From the NCBI GenBank assembly GCA_963930775.1, contig OZ005691.1, positions 6,445,000 through 6,508,999 of the forward strand: a DNA stretch of 64,000 nt. The letters are read 5' to 3'. The position numbers and the translations under genes are program-made. The notes below the pieces were generated by a model. The model had not been told where the DNA came from, made no database searches, and saw only the letters and a program-made list of their open reading frames with translations. This stretch comes from Cliona cf. orientalis. Taxonomy: Eukaryota > Porifera > Demospongiae > Clionaida > Clionaidae. Below, in pieces: positions 10,189-22,139 of this stretch; the stretch's first letter is position 1; each line of letters begins with the position of its first letter.

Positions 10189-13100
10189 ATGGCAGAGGAG
10201 TTAGCCAGGAAGAAGAAGGTGAGAGGTGGCCACAAGGCTTCAGCCACGCGAATGATGTCGAGAGCAGACGAGCTAATGGCGTCAGAGGGAGCTCCTGACG
10301 TCTCCAAGTTGAACCAACTCGGAATGAGTCTCAAGGAGAAGTTGCAAGAAATAAAGGTGTTTGATAGTGAGATACTAGCTCTGGTCAAGGATGATGAGCT
10401 GGAGGATGAGATCGCCCAAGCTGATCTATTCAAGGAACGAATCTATTCTACCCTCATCCGGATAGAGAAGGCAACTGCTCCGGCCCCAACCCCTACTCCA
10501 ACCTCTACAGGGCCTGAGCCAACCGCAGCAGCGCCCACATCGACACACAGCCAGAAGGTGAGATTACCTAAACTCACAATCAAGCCTTTCAGTGGGAAAC
10601 TTACCGCATGGACCCCATTCTGGGATTCTTTCAATTCGGCCATTCATTCAAATTCTGACCTATCCAAGGTAGATAAATTTAACTACTTGAGATCTATGGT
10701 ATCTAGCAGTGCCTTAGAAGCCATTTCGGGATTGACACTTACGGGTGATAATTATGATGAGGCCGTAGAAATCCTACAGAAACGGTTTGGGAACAAACAG
10801 CTTATCATTAATAAGCATATGGAGCAGCTACTGAATGTTGAAAGCATAACTTCACCACATGATGTGAAGGGCCTTAGACAATTGTATGACGTAATTGAGT
10901 CCAATGTACGTAGCCTCAAGTCTCTAGGTGTTAAGGCCGATTCCTATGGTTCCCTGCTGTCATCCGTGTTGATGAACAAGCTACCAGCCGAGTTGAGACT
11001 AATAGTGAGCAGGAAATTTGGTGACAGTGATAGCTGGCAGTTTGACGAGTTGTTAAAGCTGATCGAAGAGGAGGTTCAGGCGCGTGAGCGATCCTCAGCG
11101 CGCACGTCACAGTCTGAGCGCCGACATAAGGAGCTTCCGACAGCGGCTACTCTGCTCACCGATACGCAGTCACCTCAGTGTTGTTTTTGCCAACAGAACC
11201 ATCCCTCGCAGAACTGTCAAGCAGTTACTGGAATCGACTCACGCCGTGAAGTTCTCAGGAAGACAGGTAGATGCTATATTTGCCTAAGGAAGGGCCATGT
11301 CTCCCGTACCTGCCGCAGCAGAATCAAGTGTCTTACCTGCCATGGAAGGCATCATGTTGCGATCTGCTCAGTTGCAGCAAGGCCCAAGACCGAAGAGCCA
11401 AAGGCCAGTACCGAGTCTGACCACACAAGCGGATTGAATGTTCAAGCTCCAGCCTACCAACCCAAAACAAGCAACCTGTGGACCTACACGGGGAAGCAGG
11501 TCCTTCTACAGACCGCACAGACTACTGCCTTCAATCCGGACTGTCCAACGATGAGCGCAAGAGTCCGAATCGTGATGGATACAGGCAGCCAGATGTCCTA
11601 TGTAACTGATGCTGTTAGACAGCAACTCGCCTTGACTTCTGCCGGAGAACGATCCATCAGTATCATGACCTTTGGTACCAATCGGGCAAACGAACGAAGT
11701 TGCGAGTGTGTGAGAGTTGGTCTTACGCTGAGAGGTGATCAATTTCTGATTTTCAAGCTCTTCTCCGTGCCAATGATCTGTGAGCCATTGACGTCCCTTC
11801 CCTTGAGCGACTGTCAGAAGACGTACTCTCACCTGACTGGGTTGGAACTTGCTGATGACCCTGGAGACAGTCGAACTCTTCAAGTTGATATTCTCATTGG
11901 CTGTGACCACTACTGGGACCTCATTACCGGAAGACTACAGAGAGGCACAGCTGGGCCAGTTGCTATCGAAACAAAGTTAGGATGGATCCTTTCAGGACCA
12001 GCTGATATTTCAAGTCGAACAGACGAGTTGCACAGCCTTGTTGTGCATACCTTGCAGATCAGCGCTCCCACCCCTGAAACGCAAACACTGGACAACACAA
12101 TGAGATCCTTTTGGGAACTGGAATCGTTCGGAATTCCTAGTACAGACCGCTCCCTTTACGATGAGCTACGAGACACAATCGTGTTCCGAAACGGGAGGTA
12201 TGAAGTTCAGTTACCCTGGAAAACGCCTCTACAAGACCTCCCCAATAACTACGATCTGAGTTTGAAGAGGCTGAATGGGCTGCTCCGTCGACTCAAACAA
12301 GAACCAGACATTCTCACAGAATATAACAGTGTGATCAAGACGCAGCTGCAACAGGGAATCGTTGAGCCCATAGAGAATCAATCGTTGGTTGATATCCCAG
12401 AAGTTCACTACCTTCCACACCACGCAGTGGTCCGCCGAGACAAGGCCACTACGAAGCTTCGCGTGGTCTATGATGCATCCGCAAGGAGCAACGGACCGTC
12501 TCTCAATGACTGCCTCAACCCAGGACCAAAGTTCGACCAGAAGATTCTGGACATCCTTAGTCGTTTTCGAGTACACCGAGTTGCCGTTACGGCAGATATT
12601 GAGAAGGCCTTCCTTATGGTCTCTGTAGCAGCCAAGGATCGAGAATTCCTTCGATTCCTGTGGGTGGATGATCCGAACAAGGACGACCCGAGAGTCATTG
12701 CGTACAGATTCACACGAGTGGTATTTGGCGTTACTGCCAGCCCCTTTTTGTTGAATGCCACTCTTCGACATCATCTCGAACTCCACTCTGAGACTCATGG
12801 AGAGGTGGTATCCAAGGTGTTGAGGTCCATCTACGTAGACGACGTCGTAACTGGTTCACACTCAGAAGAAGAAGCCTATAAGCTGTACTCAGGAGCCAAG
12901 ATGCTATTGAAAACTGGTGCATTCAACTTGCGAAAGTTTTTAACAAATTCCAGAAGCTTGCAACGCAAGATCGATGAAGAGGAATCTCCACTTCGTGACA
13001 ATACAACAGGGGCTAGTGATTCTACAGAAACGTTTACACAGGTGACACTAGGTGGAACTCAAGGACTTCATGATGGTGAACACAAGGTCCTTGGTGTGGC

Positions 13101-14040
13101 TTGGAATGTCTCATCTGATCAGATAGTCTTCTCTTTGACCGAGTTGGCAGAGCAAGCCAAGAACCTGGAGCCGACCAAAAGAAATGTCATTAGTCTCATT
13201 GGACGATTTTATGACCCACTGGGATTTCTCGCTCCAATCGTAGTCAGATACAAGATTTTTATGCAAGCCCTGTGCGAAGCGAAGATCACTTGGGATGAGA
13301 CAATACCAGAATCCCTCATGAAGCAGTGGAACCAACTGGTGACAGTCTTAGCTGAAGCTCAACCGATATCGATTCCTCGATGCTACCTCGACGGGGTGCA
13401 AGGTGAAGTTGTAGCCTATCGGCTATGCGGGTATTGTGATGCCTCGCTCTCTGCCTACGCGGCAGTTGTCTACCTGTGGATCGAAACTGAAAATGGTATC
13501 ATGAGGAAGTTTGTAGTGGCCAAAACTAGGGTCGCTCCTCTAAAGAAACAGTCTATCCCGAGACTTGAACTTCTCTCCGCTGTTTTGCTAGCACGACTGA
13601 TGGATACCGTAAGGTCCAGTCTGACTCCTGAGTTGAAGATCTCCTCGTACCACTGTTTTACCGATTCCAAGGTTGCTTTATGCTGGATCCGCAATGTTGA
13701 GAAGGCGTGGAAGCCATTTATCCAAAACAGAGTCTCCGAAATCCGAAGCTTGCTACCCATTGAGTGTTGGAGACATGTGCCAGGCCTCAAGAATCCAGCT
13801 GACATACCTTCAAGAGGTGCGACTCCGTTGGAACTACTAGTGAATAAGTTGTGGCGAGATGGTCCTGAACCACCAATTGAGAGTATTGGAACCGAAGATT
13901 CAACTGACACTGAAGACCTCCCACCAGAATGTCTCGAAGAACTTCGAGCAAACGAGAAGACAATTCAGAAGAGGGTCCAAGTTCCGAACCTGAACGACTC
14001 CGGAGATCAGCTGCAGAGCAAGCTCGTGATCGTATCCTAG
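10189..14040 (+). CDS. BEL/Pao Gag-PR-RT-RNase H polyprotein, no integrase
   Basis: 1,283 residues in one intact frame. In order: an N-terminal coiled region; a DUF1759-type gag segment at about 125-300 (KLPKLTIKPFSG...FWDSF); zinc knuckles at about 327-395 (CCFCQQNHPSQNC, CYICLRKGHVSRTC, CLTCHGRHHVAIC); an aspartic protease with active site DTGSQ at about 463; reverse transcriptase with YVDD at about 881; and RNase H with CDAS, RLELL and FTDSK at about 1,084-1,160. After the post-RNase H motif PPECLEELRANE the frame runs only about 40 more residues. In a neighbouring frame the last 100 bases before the 3' region read like the basic tail of a BEL polyprotein. I therefore infer an internal deletion of integrase joined out of frame. 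The start is the first ATG after the primer site. Confidence 0.9.
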   Translation: MAEELARKKKVRGGHKASATRMMSRADELMASEGAPDVSKLNQLGMSLKEKLQEIKVFDSEILALVKDDELEDEIAQADLFKERIYSTLIRIEKATAPAPTPTPTSTGPEPTAAAPTSTHSQKVRLPKLTIKPFSGKLTAWTPFWDSFNSAIHSNSDLSKVDKFNYLRSMVSSSALEAISGLTLTGDNYDEAVEILQKRFGNKQLIINKHMEQLLNVESITSPHDVKGLRQLYDVIESNVRSLKSLGVKADSYGSLLSSVLMNKLPAELRLIVSRKFGDSDSWQFDELLKLIEEEVQARERSSARTSQSERRHKELPTAATLLTDTQSPQCCFCQQNHPSQNCQAVTGIDSRREVLRKTGRCYICLRKGHVSRTCRSRIKCLTCHGRHHVAICSVAARPKTEEPKASTESDHTSGLNVQAPAYQPKTSNLWTYTGKQVLLQTAQTTAFNPDCPTMSARVRIVMDTGSQMSYVTDAVRQQLALTSAGERSISIMTFGTNRANERSCECVRVGLTLRGDQFLIFKLFSVPMICEPLTSLPLSDCQKTYSHLTGLELADDPGDSRTLQVDILIGCDHYWDLITGRLQRGTAGPVAIETKLGWILSGPADISSRTDELHSLVVHTLQISAPTPETQTLDNTMRSFWELESFGIPSTDRSLYDELRDTIVFRNGRYEVQLPWKTPLQDLPNNYDLSLKRLNGLLRRLKQEPDILTEYNSVIKTQLQQGIVEPIENQSLVDIPEVHYLPHHAVVRRDKATTKLRVVYDASARSNGPSLNDCLNPGPKFDQKILDILSRFRVHRVAVTADIEKAFLMVSVAAKDREFLRFLWVDDPNKDDPRVIAYRFTRVVFGVTASPFLLNATLRHHLELHSETHGEVVSKVLRSIYVDDVVTGSHSEEEAYKLYSGAKMLLKTGAFNLRKFLTNSRSLQRKIDEEESPLRDNTTGASDSTETFTQVTLGGTQGLHDGEHKVLGVAWNVSSDQIVFSLTELAEQAKNLEPTKRNVISLIGRFYDPLGFLAPIVVRYKIFMQALCEAKITWDETIPESLMKQWNQLVTVLAEAQPISIPRCYLDGVQGEVVAYRLCGYCDASLSAYAAVVYLWIETENGIMRKFVVAKTRVAPLKKQSIPRLELLSAVLLARLMDTVRSSLTPELKISSYHCFTDSKVALCWIRNVEKAWKPFIQNRVSEIRSLLPIECWRHVPGLKNPADIPSRGATPLELLVNKLWRDGPEPPIESIGTEDSTDTEDLPPECLEELRANEKTIQKRVQVPNLNDSGDQLQSKLVIVS

Positions 14041-14169
14041 CACATGCTGTTTCTGAATGGGACGATGAAATTTGACTCTAACTCTGAACTATACTAGCAT
14101 TTAATAGTAATATTGTTTTTTTTTGTTATTTGGTACCCCAGTACTTATTAGTTGACCACTGATGTGGTC

Positions 14170-14182
14170 AAGGTGGGGAGTG
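14170..14182 (+). other. Polypurine tract of BEL/Pao element
   Basis: AAGGTGGGGAGTG lies immediately before the 3' LTR, in the position and with the composition of a plus-strand primer. Confidence 0.6.
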
Positions 14183-14386
14183 TGTTGGACATTGCTAGTA
14201 ACTGTTAGCATTACATCATTATTATTGTGACTATATTATGTTACGTCATTGATTATTGCATAATTATCACGTGAAAATTAAAATCATTTGAGAGAACGTG
14301 GTCAAGTGCAGCGTATATTAAATCCGTTTGCATCCAGTGTTACAGCTGTCCTCCATCTAAGAACGGCATATTTCCGAACTCTTACA
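14183..14386 (+). repeat. 3' LTR of BEL/Pao element
   Basis: 204 bp, the same as the 5' LTR by eye, and followed by the CTATA target duplication. Confidence 0.93.
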
Positions 14387-14391
14387 CTATA

Positions 14392-16164
14392 GTTAGTAGT
14401 CTACATGCCATGATCATGAGTCCAAGTACCTGTAGCCAGGCCCTGAGAGGATATTAAAGCCTCCATGCAGTCATCTTCATGCTCAGGAAAGTGGAGTCTA
14501 CCAGTGATGTTAATCGTGGACCTGAGCCTTGCCAGAGTGGTACAGCACTCACTTTTCAAGTTTTAGGCCTTGCCTACACTCCAGTTGTCTGTCAGATCGA
14601 CGGTGCAGTGCGGGCGTATGCGCATGTGCATGACGACCATTACCTTACGCCGTTCAAAATAATTTAACTCTCTCCTCACTGAAATGATCACCCCACAAAC
14701 ATACATACCTACAAGTATATATATACATACTAGAGATGATGTTTTAACATCAATGGGGCGAGCCTTCGCGAACCCCACACAAGTGGTGTACAAATGATTT
14801 TATCAAGTTTGGAAATTTATGATCGACTCGAGAGAGTGAAAACTACGGTTAGAACGTGTCTGTAGCTACTTGGATAGTGCATGGTCTCATAGTTCAGTGT
14901 AGCCTCATATCGATGATCATTTTGCTAGCAACAGTCACTTGTTTTTAGGGCCTTGAATTTGGAGTCTCAAATGGACCATCCGGCTGTATCTACTGGAAAT
15001 GTTTCGCTCTGCCTGCGTAGAACGACATACTTATTCTTTGTAGCCTTGCCCCTCTCAGTCTGAGTCTCGGCAGCTCTCCTTTTGAACCTTCTGTTTCTGC
15101 GTTTTCTCAGTCTTTCTTTTTTAGTCCCTCGATGTCAGTGTTCGGTGCTCCCGTACCGTGTCCCTACGTCGTATGCGCATGCGCGTAACGGAAGAAATAT
15201 TGTATATCGTTGAAATAGAAGACAGGTATATACGGAATGACGTACGGACGGCAGATATATATATATAAACGGAAAATCTCGATTGACATCACTTGTGTGG
15301 GGCTCGCTTCGGCTCGCCCCAATAAAACCGCTTCCTGTACCTTGTGTATTCGGGGCTCGCTCAGGCTCGCCCCGAACAACTGCCGGAATCATCAATTGTA
15401 CCAACGAATTCAAAGATACTCTGGTAAGGGTAAGATCTATGCCAAAGATAGTGTCAAATCCCGAGTCAAACGCTAAGCTGTAGGAAGGTTAAAACTGCCG
15501 CAAAGCAAAATTCAAACGAGCTACGATGCAGCAAATGCAGTCTTTAAGCAACTCTCTAGTTTTTATAGCAATTTTAAGGATTGACTATCAAAACTTTAAC
15601 AAAGATCTCCAACTTTCAAATACAAAAATTGAGGGCGAGAATGGTACGTGGGCACAATGCTTCTCAGCCCATGAATTTGGGACGGTATTTAATTTTACAA
15701 AAATTAAGTCACTAGTGCATTATACAATGATTGAGGAGCCTTGTTAATTGCTCTACAACCATGGATGAAGTCATTGTAAAGTGCAATGAGAGCACACTAG
15801 GACTGTGCTCTTGAATCATTCTGTGGAGGAAATATCCCACTTTACAAAGGAGAAGTTAGGACGGCTTGCATTGAAGAAATGACACCAAATTTCAAGGTGC
15901 ATGCACGCAAGTTATCAACATTACTATGAATTTTTTATACAGATACATTGTAAGCAAGCTCTGACAGCTACTTCAAATGTGATGAACCATCAAAGCCATG
16001 AAATTCAACACCTAAATAAAGAATAATATTATGGTGACATACAATACGCAATGATGTTGGTCTAATGGCTGGAGGAGCAATTTTGACTGTAAGTGGTATT
16101 GCAGTGTTTATAATTGGACTACCGCAAGAGCATCAACGGTATTGATTAATGGTGATATGCTATA
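14392..16164. other. Non-coding; inverted GGGGCTCGC motifs
   Basis: No gene is recognised. A 34-bp block at 14,751-14,786 (GGGGCGAGCCTTCGCG...CACACAAGTG) returns inverted at 15,290-15,323. A third related hairpin (GGGGCTCGCTCAGGCTCG) lies near 15,354-15,376, and a half copy lies near 9,656-9,671. They are probably ends of a dispersed repeat. Apparent small proteins with W-G-S-L-R-L-A-P come from translating this repeat. Confidence 0.5.
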
Positions 16165-16960
16165 ATCATTTCTGGTGAGGCTGACGTTGTTATGAAAATA
16201 CTAGGTACAACTGACACCCAACATCATCATTCAGCCTATCTATGCACAGTCTGGCAGGCGTAAAGCTACTGGAGAAATGCTAAAATGGGTACACACAGAA
16301 TGCTAATGAGTTACTGCATTCAGTGGTGTGGAAATATTGTCTGAAGGAGATGTTTCTGGGCAAAGATGGTGTGAAAACCGCCTGTGCATTAGCGGTGTCT
16401 ATATTCAATGATTTTACCTCTTGCAGAAGCGGCCAAGAGGCTTGGAGTGACATCAACATTTTTTACAAGCTCTGTCAGATAGAAACAGAGACTTGTAATC
16501 AGCAAGAAATAGGCTGTCAAGGAGGGTACCTGACCATTGTTGAGATGCTTATCAGTTGAGGCAAAATTTCTGCTATATTCAGGGTTTCTCGTTTGAAGCT
16601 ATACATATCTGATTATTAAACCATCAAGGAGGGTACCTGGCTATTGTTGAGATGCTTGTCAGTCAAGGGGCAACTATTGCTATAATTATTATTCATGGCT
16701 GCTTTTTTTGCCATGGAAAATTCTGTGGTAAACAATCACAAGTGCTTTTCTTCAGTTCATTGATATAATGAGAGCTACATATTCTGATTATATCATGACA
16801 TTAACTACGTAGTACAAGAGCAGGCCTCCAATACATCTCATTCAATTCCTACATGTACGCAAATCTACGTATAAAATTGGAAGGCTGGTAACCAAATTAG
16901 CAAGATTCACCTATGCTGGTGAAACAGCTTTAGCCCCACTTTCTGTTCCTGTTAGTCTTG
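16165..16960 (+). repeat. Duplicated ankyrin-like segment, copy 1
   Basis: This stretch is repeated at 17,725-18,640 over its whole length with many small changes. It carries broken, ankyrin-repeat-like phrases: GGYLTIVEMLIS, then a second G-Y-L-A-I-V-E-M-L-V unit, each derived from the nucleotide word AAGGAGGGTACCTG. Stops and frame changes are frequent. I do not recognise the parent protein; it could be a transposon-borne ankyrin gene or a decayed host gene family. Confidence 0.55.
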
Positions 16961-17220
16961 AGGGACTATACATAATTATATTATTGTCTCTACATGATGA
17001 TGCAGAGGTTCTTGCATCACACTCTGAAAAGGGTGCAACAACTTATTCTTTATGATCTCCTTGGGGAGGGAAGCAATGCACTAATTAGTCGACTCCATCA
17101 TTCAGTCAATTAAGAAGGTAACTAAATACCCACAGAAAAGTATGTTTGTAGATCAAACTTGTGTGGAATACTATTCCATTTCCTTAATTATCTGTTCACG
17201 TTTCTTGACAGAGCACACAA

Positions 17221-17700
17221 GTGCCAATAAGTGCCGTTGATAATTTAAAAGTGAGAATTGGGCAACCTCTAAACATCTCGAAAAAGAGTCTTTCCTCCAA
17301 GTTGTTCCAATACATGTATGTGTTTTTGGACATATCTAGGCAGATACTTCCAAAAACTGTCCCTCTGAAGAGTTATACTGCTGCTACAGATTTGACAACA
17401 AATACTGTTGACAGTCTCCTGGGTAAACCTATCCCTTTACTCCTCATTTAATATCCTGTGTTTTGAAGTAGCTCCTTTTATAGGGTTAGACTTGTTTAAC
17501 GAAGGTTAATTGAGCAAGTGGGGATGTACATGGTAGCTAGCACAACGACATGGGATCATTACCGCATGTACGCATGTGCCAAGGGCCCAAGTAGTTTTGG
17601 TACGGGTGTGCGGGACCCACATACAGCACCAAAGCACATGGCGGGTGTAACATAGGGGCATGCATAAAATACAGTTTGCTTGGTGTGTTTTGGCAGCAGC
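17221..17700 (+). repeat. Segment shared with 32,810-33,250
   Basis: The words CCTTTACTCCTCATTTAATATC, TTTGAAGTAGCTC and AACGAAGGTTAATTGAG occur in the same order and spacing here and at 32,810-33,250. It lies between the two ankyrin-like copies. One short frame reads LPKTVPLKSYTAATDL, but it is not intact in the other copy. Confidence 0.7.
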
Positions 17701-17724
17701 AGGCATGGTGATGTGCTAGTAACT

Positions 17725-18640
17725 TCTGGTGGGGCTGTTATGGAAATACTTGCTACAACTGATACCCAACATCATCATTCAGCCTATCTATGCATGATTT
17801 GGCAGGCGTAAGCTACTGGAAAATGCTTAGATGGGTACACACAGAATGCCAATGAGTTACTGCATTCAGTAGTGTGGAAATATAGTCTGAAAGGGACGCT
17901 TCTGGGAAAACATGGTGTAAAAACCACTTGTGCATTAGCAGTATCTACATCCAACGATGCTTCATCACTTGCAAAAGCGGCCAAGAAGCTTGGAGTGACA
18001 TCAACATTTTTTATAAGCTCTGCCAGATAGATACAGAAACTTATAACCAGCAAGAAACAGGCTGTCAAGGAGGGTACCTGACTATTGTTGAGATGCTTGT
18101 CAGTCGAGGGAAACTCTTCTGCTATGCTCAGTGTCACTCTTTTGCAGTGGAAAAATCTGTGATAAGCTATTACTTTTCCTTCACGAACAGAATGAGAAGG
18201 AAAGCACCTGCCCATTGTTGAGATGCCTATCAGGGAACATCTGCTATACTTAGGGTTTCTCGTTTGTAATAAAAAAGTCATCATTGCTTTTCTCCAAATG
18301 ACAAAATGAGAGCTATATACATGAATATTAAGCCATCAAGGAGGGTACCTGACCGTTGTTGAGATGCTCGTCAATCAAAGGACAACTTTTGCAATATTCA
18401 TGGCTGCTTTTTTGCCACAGAAAATTCTGTGGTAAAATAATCACCACTGCTTTTCTTTATTTCACTGATAAAATGAGAGCTACATATTCTGATTACATCA
18501 TAATATTAACTACGAGAGTACAAGAAGGCAGGTCTCCAATACCTCTCATTCAATCCCCACATGAACATAAAGGCTGGAAACCAAATTAGCAAGATTCACC
18601 TGTGTTGGTGAAACAGTTTTTAGCCCCACCTTCTGTTCCT
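17725..18640 (+). repeat. Duplicated ankyrin-like segment, copy 2
   Basis: Copy of 16,165-16,960. One frame reads SNDASSLAKAAKKLGVTSTFF, probably nearer to the original protein than the copy-1 frames. It has three more V-E-M-L-type units downstream (near 18,070, 18,200 and 18,345). It is decayed by stops. A long frame on the opposite strand is only its shadow. Confidence 0.55.
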
Positions 18641-21455
18641 AAGCGTCTAAACACTGTAACCACAATCTATAGAATCAACTGGAAAATACAAGATATTGAT
18701 AAGTTCACGTACCCAAGAGCTTAGAAGCAGTAAATATCAACATAAGCTCAAACTCCCTTAAAGGAACGACTGCGCAGAAGTGGTCGAAATTTCCAGGTAT
18801 GTTTAAGTGTACATCTCTGTGCCGCATATTATCGTGCATGTGCCGTCGACAACCTTTACCTATGCATGCACAAGCTAGCGCACGAGCGCATCCTGCCTGA
18901 TCATGTGACATTGTCACTCAGTACAGTTAGCTCAAGAAATTCATTAGTTGTCTTGCAGCATCACTCGCAAGTGCTCCCAAGAGAAGATATTTAGAATAGA
19001 ATCGCCTCCGTCTGAAAAGCACCCACAGGCAACATTGACTCCAGAGTGTCACCCCTTTGCATTCTCCAGGCCACCATTGTATTGAAGTGGTACAGTTCAG
19101 TCTACTTCTCCCCTGGTGTTTTTTTAAGCAGCTCACTTTAGTTGCTGGTGGGGCCATAGCCAGCTGTGTCAGTGGGCTTTCTGTTGTATCGCCCTAAGTC
19201 CAGCGATGCCTAGATTTAGCTCGGGTCGAATCGCTTCCAGCCACCTCCCGCTCGTACACACGCATGCACGCATGCACAGACAACTATAATCTTAGTAGAA
19301 TGATATACATAATAAAAGGGCCAGAGTGGCAGCAGTGGCTATGTATGGTATTCTTTGAACCAAAACCACCCACCTTGTGCACCCCACCTTCTCTTGGTCC
19401 TCCCTACCCCACTGGTCCTAGGCTGTGCCACTCTAGTCATATATATAGTCAAATTGCAAGCACCTCGATAGCAAATACAAGCAAGTCATCATCATCTGAT
19501 ATCGGTAAGCACTTTGTGTTCATATAGGCTTCACATTGGTCCCAAGTGAAGATTCCACTTCAGTTGATCATTTCCAGAAGCAGATGGATATAGGGAGCAT
19601 TATAATATCAACACGATTCATCTCCACTTTAGCCATAGTTCACATTTGCAAATATTCTATCTACACAATGGGATTCTTTTGAACGCATATAGCTACCACA
19701 AACTCCATCCAGGAGTAATCACTTGACTGATAGGATGCTCCCAACAGATTGGTATACAGGGAATGGATAATGACCCACCGATTGACTACTCTCCAAACTA
19801 GCTTGCTCAGCAAAGCAAAATCTCTACCTCTGCAATCATCCCCAACAATCTATAATTATACCTCAATGAGTGTAATGTTGACTTCTCAAAAGATACCTCC
19901 AACCACCTACAATATTTCTATCACTAGCAGTTCAAGCAGTGATCAGTGTGGGAAAAATATCACAGTGGTAATTCAAGGAAGTAAGCATGGTTATGATACT
20001 TAAATGTACAACTGTATGTATTTAACTTACACATGCATATTATGACATCACATAAAACTAGAAAATTCAAACATTGATTTTCATACAAAAAGGCTTGCAA
20101 TATCAGTCCAAGCTGACAACTGTGAAGTTTATAAAGCTCTAAATATTCGTCTATGATGGCAAAACGTCCCACAATTGTTAGCAGTTGTGGAGGGAAAAAG
20201 GTGAAGATGGAATGTATATTGCTGTCTGTGGGTTTGGAGATATATGTGCAGATACACATGCTACTGTGCATGGAGTTGTGATGCCAGTGTCATCCAGGAG
20301 GAAGAGTGGACATTTGAGAGCGAACTGAGTCTGAGTGACGGTGTTGCTATAGTTAGAGTGGTATAGGTTTCAAGTGAAAGCAGCGAGAGATGTTGGACAG
20401 CCATGTTGGTCAGGTTGTGGTGCTTCGTAATTGTCAGACTCAACTGAGCATAAATGGAAATATAGCTCAAGAGCTAAAAATTCAAGATGTTGCTATTGTT
20501 GAAGCTGATATGATCTGCCTAAAGAATTGCAATAGAAGACTATGACTGAGTCACTGTGCAAGTGAAAGTGGTGAAGGTATCTGAAGGTGAAACTGTGGAT
20601 GATAAAAAATAGGGCACTAAATTTGAAGTAGCAGATGGAAGTACTGATGGTACTGTTTTGTCTTATTTGGGTACCTTTTTCTGATTCTTGGTCAGCTACC
20701 CCCATTATTCAATAGAGTGCTCCATTGTATACTTCTTAACTCCATGTAATTTCCCACAGCTTTCTGTATGCATTTCACAATGTTGGGTCCCAAGACCTGG
20801 GAGATAAACTATTATTATTCATATAGCACAGGATCACTTGCGGTTGAGTGTCTTCTTAATTCCATGTAATTAAACACTTTATTCCTTATAAACTTCCTAG
20901 TGACCACTTTGTGGAAGACCAAGTAGGTTTAGGTCTCTCACAATACGTATTTACAGTGCTCCATCTCGTATATCGTAATGCTTGATGGCTTTTGCAAACA
21001 GCAACTGGACCTTCAATTTATATAGCACAGCACCATTTACGGTTGAGTGTCAAGTATCTGGGGCCTCTGTCAAGCGGTTTGAACCAAACTCGATGTACAT
21101 GTTTATTGTTATGACCATGTAAACTTCGCTCTTCACTATAGCACTGGAAGATAACGACAGTTTCTTCAGAGCTGCATTATATGTATAAACAATCTAATTC
21201 CTGCGAAGCAGAGCCAGTTAAGATTCCTTTATCAAGCGGCAACTGATAGTATAGGCTACAACCATCTCTGTCTGACCACCGCCCAAGTAAACACAAGGAG
21301 AGACATCACAATCGTTTTTGAATCGGCCTATGTGCCAAATGTGAAGCTATTGATGACGGATGATCATCACTTTTTAGAGTTGGTGGCGGAGGAGGGGGAG
21401 GCACCAAAGAAAACTACAATTGTATATAGTGCAACCACACTTGTACGAATCAAAA
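18641..21455. other. Non-coding; one pair of dispersed direct repeats
   Basis: No gene is recognised. A block containing TATATAGCACAG...ACGGTTGAGTGTC or a close variant occurs near 20,820-20,853 and again near 21,018-21,053. A plus-strand stretch at 20,400-20,500 has a short coding-like phrase (SINGNIAQELKIQDVAIVEAD) that I cannot place. Confidence 0.4.
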
Positions 21456-21457
21456 TA

Positions 21458-21826
21458 CCGTAGAAACTGGTTGTTAAGTGCATGCGCTTATAATACGCGG
21501 CAGCAAGAAAATATGCGCTTAACAGGAAGCATGCGCTTAATTAAAAGTGCTAAAACACGGTAGGTGGGGCGTGCGTAAAGAACGTGTCGAGGGTAGATAG
21601 ACCTACAACGATGGCCAAGAAGCGACCAGAGAGCGTAATTCTCGACGTTTTCTTCTCCAGTATACTTCTATCCTTCTTTCTGGGCTCATGTAACCCATCG
21701 CTCGTCGTTCAGGTGGCCTGCTGGACATATGCGCCTAACAAAGAGCGGTAAGGCTCGCACAAAACTATGCGCTTAATAAAAGTATGCGCTTAACAGCGAG
21801 CAGCGCTTAACAACCAGTTTCTACGG
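21458..21826. mobile_element. MITE, TACCGTA family, GCGCTTAA type (copy B)
   Basis: Inverted ends CCGTAGAAACTGGTTGTTAA and its reverse complement (one difference), flanked by TA on both sides. Inside each end the word GCGCTTAATAA/TTAAGCGC is repeated several times in both orientations. A 46-codon frame starting MAKKRPES lies inside; whether it is a transposase start is unknown. Confidence 0.85.
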
Positions 21827-22139
21827 TATGTTTGTGTTCGTTAACTCAAGCAAAAATGTACGTACGGATATCATTCCTTTTTTATTCCAAGCGCTTACCA
21901 ATGCTTTACGTATTGAATGCCATAGAATTAGACACATGCCTGCAATGTTGGGAAAGCAGTCATGGTGTTACCCGACAATTTTTGCATGCAGAGGGCACTT
22001 ATGATGTCAGTAAAAAATTCTCGGACCATGATGTCATGCCCGTTTGCCACATGCTTGCTGTGATCGAGAGATTTTGTGCTGATTTTATTGAAAGAGTTGT
22101 TTACACGTGCTTTAAACAAGAACCACAATGCCACTGAAG

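Larger units (their letters stand above)
9800..14391 (+). mobile_element. BEL/Pao LTR retrotransposon lacking integrase
   Basis: This is a complete insertion: 5-bp target duplication CTATA at 9,800-9,804 and 14,387-14,391, two 204-bp LTRs, a tRNA-Tyr-type primer site, one long gag-pol frame and a purine-rich tract before the 3' LTR. BEL/Pao elements normally encode gag, protease, reverse transcriptase, RNase H and integrase. Here the frame ends just after RNase H and only 142 bases separate the stop from the 3' LTR, so there is no room for integrase. The LTRs look identical by eye, which implies recent insertion. Integrase would have had to come from another copy. Confidence 0.9.

Noticed and set aside
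12229-12798. 189-codon minus frame within the BEL element
   Set aside because: Shadow of the intact gag-pol frame.
17784-18284. 166-codon minus frame
   Set aside because: Antisense of the duplicated ankyrin-like segment; not open in the other copy.
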